Assembly: GCA_030765065.1 (NCBI GenBank) | Contig: CM060988.1 | Location: forward strand, 196,104,565-196,168,564 | Origin: Deroplatys truncata | Lineage: Eukaryota > Arthropoda > Insecta > Mantodea > Mantidae | DNA length: 64,000 nucleotides | Direction: 5' to 3' | Part shown: piece by piece, positions 59,690 through 64,000 of the stretch | Position numbering within the stretch: the first letter of the stretch is position 1 | Layout of the letters: each line of letters begins with the position of its first letter | Notes under the pieces: model-generated | The model's input: only the letters and a program-made list of their open reading frames with translations | Told to the model about the DNA's origin: nothing | Database searches by the model: none | Program-made: the position numbers and the translations under genes

Positions 59690-60075
59690 TTTGAATCCAA
59701 ATTGTTGAAAATGTTTTTGAGAAAATAAAAACTGATTAAAATTTGTCATGTAAAGCGTGGGGGTTGAAGTGGAGTTTATATACAATTTACAGAATGTTTG
59801 AAACGCACAGTTTTTTTCTTTATGTAAATATGCAGTTGTTTGATCAAAATATTTTGTTACAAGATTAACCGGAATCAGCTTTAAAAAAACTGAGCTAATT
59901 TTTTGAAAAATTAACAGAAACTAAAGTGTATTGGTGTAAACGATTGGGGTGGGGGAATTTTCTTTAAAATCTCTGTGTGGCATTCTTAACAGCAAGTGAC
60001 TTTAAGTACAAAATTCTGTATTTATCCGGTTTTTCAATTTCGAGTAATGCTGTTCACACAGAAAACTTGCTTTTG
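59690..60075. mobile_element. Old copy of the 870-bp element family, block B'
   Basis: Counterpart of 25850-26250. Confidence 0.5.
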
Positions 60076-60274
60076 TGGTGCAGATGTTTGTATCTGTAAA
60101 GTCATGATAGAAAATGGTTAGTGAAGTTATTGCCAAAGTTGTCATTTACAGTCGGAATTGTTAACTGCAAATATTAATACCTGGCAGTTGACAATGATGT
60201 GTGAAATAAAATAATTGTGACAGGAATTTGTAGAGGAGCAGTAAATATAGGGTACATCCCTGGTACTTGGCAGT

Positions 60275-60455
60275 CATGAGACCTGATGAAAACATGAAAA
60301 GGGTTTCTAAAGCTCCCAACCCCAGAGCTGAAGAAAACCTCAGTCAGGGAGTATGTTCATGCAGGATTTGAACTTCAGAGCTTCCTTCATGATCCTGAGC
60401 CATGATAACCTTGGTTACCAGAATATACACCTTCTTATAATTAATGCTACTGACC
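60275..60455 (-). mobile_element. tRNA-derived SINE, family 2, block B'
   Basis: Counterpart of 26460-26645. Confidence 0.6.
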
Positions 60456-60749
60456 TCTGTTGGAAATTAACCCTAGAGTACACATACCTTTCTGACAGCT
60501 GTTACTACATTCAGGGTGTGCACATACCCCACAAGGAAAAATGTACCTGCTGCTGTTAAATGAAGTTATTAACACAAAATGGGAAATTAAGTATACAAAG
60601 GCTTGACACTACTATGAACAACAGATTGACAAGATGATAATTCTATCATATCTTTAGATGTGCAAAACCTATATAGCACTTTTAAAACATGTAATCAAAT
60701 CAAAATTCCATATTTTTTATATAAAGTCAGAATATGTGTTGCATATGCG

Positions 60750-61815
60750 GACATGAACTTTAATTGTCTGCTGTAACCTTCTCTGCAAGAGCAAAACATA
60801 ACGTCTTTAGATATTTGCGATGGATGTGCTTCTTGTTGTATGCAACCTGATTTTCATTCAAATATAGCATCATGGAACTGATTCCAGCCTGATCTAATAT
60901 TCCATAAAAGAAATGAGGTGGCCATTGTTTTGTTTTGCGAGCGACGATATAAGCATGCACCAGCTGGTCAAAAGTATTCACTCCTCTTTCAGTTGAATTT
61001 CAGAAATGTAGGATTTCTGGCTTCTTTGTTGCATCGTCTACTTGCTTGCCACTGTGCATTGTTGAAAGAAAAATTGCACTCCATCCTTTCTTTGGCTTAA
61101 ATGATACAAGGGTTTTGTTGCTTTGGAAAGCAAATTAAGAGCAGAGATTTTTTTTTTCTATCACTACAATAGTAAGTTTATGCTCAGCATCTTCTCAGCA
61201 AGAGGCATGGATGTAAGCAAGATGTCCATAGGTAGATTTCTTCCTGTTGCATGAATTGGACTGCTGATTTTACTAATATACTGCAAAAGAAGAGGGTCAG
61301 TACTGTTCCTGTTTCCCTTCCCAAAGTATGGCAGTGCATTGTTTATATAGAAAGTTATGCTATCACACATGGTAATACCTTTTAGGCCATATATATCAGG
61401 TTTGGATGCTATGTACACTCAGAATGAGCAGTTTCCTGGAAAATGAAGTAATTGTTCATCTATGAAGCAGTATTCATGTGGTGTGTAGTAACGAACTCAG
61501 TTGGAAATGAAAGTGCCCCAGATCTCGGGTATAAGACCAAATGTATTGTTCCTATCTGTCTCAACCCCTAGCATCAAAATGTAAGCAGTTTAGCAGAAAA
61601 CAGAAATGAGCTCCCATTATTGCTCTTTCTGCATTCCATGACCACATTTCTCTCTGTTTTGTCTGCTTATAAATCCCTACAATATACAGCAGGAAAATAA
61701 GGGCAAGGAGTTCCATTTCATGTTTGTTGGCAGAATTTCAAACGATCTATATAATCAGATTCTTGGATGTATATTTCTACATATGTGAATTCAACAATTC
61801 AAACAACAATGTTAT
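60750..61815 (-). pseudogene. piggyBac-like transposase relic, unit 2 copy
   Basis: Almost identical to 26940-28010, including GVNTFDQ with N for the catalytic D. It keeps 13 bases (TGCCAAAAAGAAG, near 61816) that unit 1 lacks. Confidence 0.85.
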
Positions 61816-62149
61816 TGCCAAAAAGAAGTTTCCATGTTTTAAGTTCATGTGGTGTATTTGTTGCCGCATATTTATTTCCTGGAATTTGCAGGACAATGTT
61901 TCTTGATGCATATATTATACTGTATACAATTTGCGTTCTAATGCAGTATCAGATTATGGGCTGAATTGAGCTGTTTTACTTATGAAATCGGATCTTTTTT
62001 ATATCCAGGTTAATCCTTTTGTTGTGAGGGACGTTCTGCTGTGATGCTGATAATGGGTCCACCGCAACCTCTCTTTTATGCGATCATTCTTATATGGTGG
62101 ATTTTAGCGGCTTTTTGAAGTGATGCGAATATAAATAATTCGGGTCGTA

Positions 62150-62875
62150 AGGCTGGTTCACAACCGCCCGAGAACGGTAAGCAATGCACCATGCAAGATA
62201 TTGGTTCACAACAGCCCGGTAACGAAAACGGGAATGTATATCGATCACAAGGTGAAAGTTGAATTTGCGCATTGGCATTTCATTTGTTTTTAACTGACCA
62301 ATGATATTTTTTCACCTACTTCCAGTTTAGCAAGCCAACATCAAAATTTGATAAAATAAATGTTATCTAAATGCATATACATTACATTTCCGATCCCTCT
62401 ACTTATGCCAAGCTTTCATTCTTTTATTTAATGGCATGCATTAAAATTGTTTATTGTTCTTTTTTCATTTCCACCAGTTTTAGCTGTTCTTTGTAGCTTT
62501 TGCCATTGTTTTTTAGATAATTAGATAGTTTTGAGTTGCATCTAAACAAACTACAAATGACCCCTTCACCAGAGGAAACAACATTGATTAGATTTGCGGG
62601 TGTCAAGGATGAGGTTAGGAAACACATTTACTATAATTCCTTTCAGTTTCATGTTTTCAGCTTGCGACTGTAGAGAGTACTAACGGCTGTTTGATGACGC
62701 GTCCGCCTAAAATAACCTATAGAATGAAGAGCCTAATATGCACAATATAGATGTAATATGCCTTGCCGAGAACGAGAAAGTTAAACGTTGGGCAACCCTT
62801 CTTTCCCGTCGATTGTGAACACTCCCATTTGAATACATGTATTTCAACTTTCTCGTTCTCGTTGGTTGAACCCAC
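62150..62875. mobile_element. PIF/Harbinger-like MITE (older copy), unit 2
   Basis: Counterpart of 28326-29055, nearly identical. Confidence 0.65.
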
Positions 62876-63017
62876 AGGGGTGATGGTTGGATTGGCTAAG
62901 TGGAAACCGAGGGCACTAACTCCCCACATGGACACGGTGTGTCACTAGTTGTACTTTTGCGGGAAAGGCGAATTTTCTGATTGGCTGTTTCAAGTTTGGA
63001 CGTTCGTAACGAACTAA

Positions 63018-63496
63018 ATGGCAGAGGCACGAAGAAAGGGACCATCTTGGATTTTAATAGCTGGAAGCTATCGTCCGAAGTTTTTTCACCAGGAACAATG
63101 CCGAGACGGTAATCATACATTTAGGCTATTTCTGATTGAATGTATATTTGTTGTAATATTGGTATTTTCTATTAACTTCAGTGATATTCGTAGAATGAGG
63201 TAGAAAACTGATAGGTTACTGTATGTTGCAACATTTTTATATAACGAATTAATTTTCAGATACATTGAGCCGTCCAGACAGAGGGGATACGCCTACGATT
63301 TACATTCCTTCCAGTGTTGTGGTTCGAGTCCCGATTGGTGACATAGAATCTGAAGGTATGTTATTAAGTTTCCAGCATGAGAGTGCTGAATGAAAGGTTA
63401 AGTTTTTAAGAGCTTCTTAGTGTTGCTGAATTTTATATTGTCCTGATTTACTTTTCAGATATTGTGAGTCATCCAGACAGTGGAATATACGATTAA
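63018..63496 (+). CDS. Candidate small gene copy 2 (three phase-1 exons)
   Basis: Exons 63018-63108, 63260-63355 and 63459-63496 with the same splice sites and frame as 29194-29672. The only coding change noticed is R to P in exon 1 (GSYRPKFF). The exon-3 tail downstream of the stop has lost about 13 bases (GGAGAGGTAGGTAAGG), so the second donor used in longer models is altered. Confidence 0.45.
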
Positions 63497-64000
63497 TTTT
63501 CGTGTTTGCACTTCATAATTGATGGGTGGAGAGGTAGGTAAGGTAAAATCAACCTTTAATGCAAATTAATTAGCATGTTACTGTGCTAATATTTAAACAC
63601 AAAGATGCAGATCATGCGAGTGATACTCTTGTATAATTAAAAAATGTAGGATTATTGGTGGACTGACACACTAACTGTCAAGGATAGCATGCCAATGATA
63701 CTATAATTCTTTTAAGACAGTGCCCAAATGAAATTTTCTAATACAGAAGGAAGAAAGATATTTGATATCATTCACATATATTTTAGTAATTCACCCTCTT
63801 TTGGGCATTTTTATCTAACTGCCACTATGTCCTTTTTTGAACTGGGCATGGTGTGTGAAAATAGAAATTCTGGTAGCTTTTTTGACAATTAATGTCCTTG
63901 TAATCTGTTATTACAGATGCTCAAAAGCATTTGTTTCCAAGAATAACTGAAGTGTTTGTTTTGAGTGAAATTAGCAGCTTCAGTATGTGTTCTGAGGCTT
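63497..64000. other. Downstream of small gene copy 2, nothing recognised
   Basis: Counterpart of 29673-30190. Confidence 0.5.

Larger units (their letters stand above)
35088..64000. repeat. Tandem segmental duplication, unit 2 (cut by window end)
   Basis: Second copy of unit 1 in the same orientation, carrying the second zinc-finger gene and the second small gene. It stops at the window end at a point equal to about 30190 in unit 1. It differs from unit 1 by added elements (35700-37716, 37946-38726, 55695-56566), fewer minisatellite units and a loss of dead zinc fingers. Confidence 0.9.

Overview
The window is AT-rich animal DNA, most likely from an insect. The evidence is: a spliced C2H2 zinc-finger gene with consensus splice sites; decayed non-LTR (LINE), mariner, IS630-like, hAT, piggyBac and PIF/Harbinger-like elements; and several tRNA-derived SINE families. 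I cannot name the species. There are no bacterial operons, rRNA genes, functional tRNA genes or CRISPR arrays.

Layout. Positions 1-1935 hold the 3' part of a dead LINE. From about 2318 the window is a large tandem duplication: unit 1 (about 2318-35087) is followed by unit 2 (about 35088 to the window end, which stops at the equivalent of about 30190 in unit 1). Each unit contains, in order, a satellite-like repeat, block A with old transposon relics, a three-exon zinc-finger gene, a tail of dead zinc-finger repeats, a hAT relic, a linker with a roughly 76-bp minisatellite, block B (an older, diverged paralogue of block A), a piggyBac relic, a Harbinger-like MITE and a small intron-containing candidate gene.

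The main genes are two zinc-finger paralogues. In both, an acidic repeat-rich exon (5786-7012; 41398-42285), a 41-nt micro-exon (9850-9890; 45136-45176) and a finger exon (13977-15516; 49250-50501) join in one open frame at GT-AG sites, predicting proteins of 935 and 726 residues with 15 and 12 fingers. The copies differ in N-terminal repeat number, finger number and C-terminus. Most amino-acid differences inside the fingers fall on the DNA-contacting helix positions. In copy 1 the last residues and the stop codon come from a SINE.

A second candidate gene (29194-29672; 63018-63496) has short phase-1 exons of unknown family; two of its exons look like duplicates of each other.

Unit 1 and unit 2 also date insertions. 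Several elements (a Harbinger MITE, an IS630-like element with unusually wide D-to-E spacing, an 870-bp element with inverted ends, a hairpin element) are present in one unit and absent at the matching site of the other. By eye, divergence between units falls from clearly several percent on the left to about 1% or less on the right. All identities and homologies here are read by eye; no database search was run.
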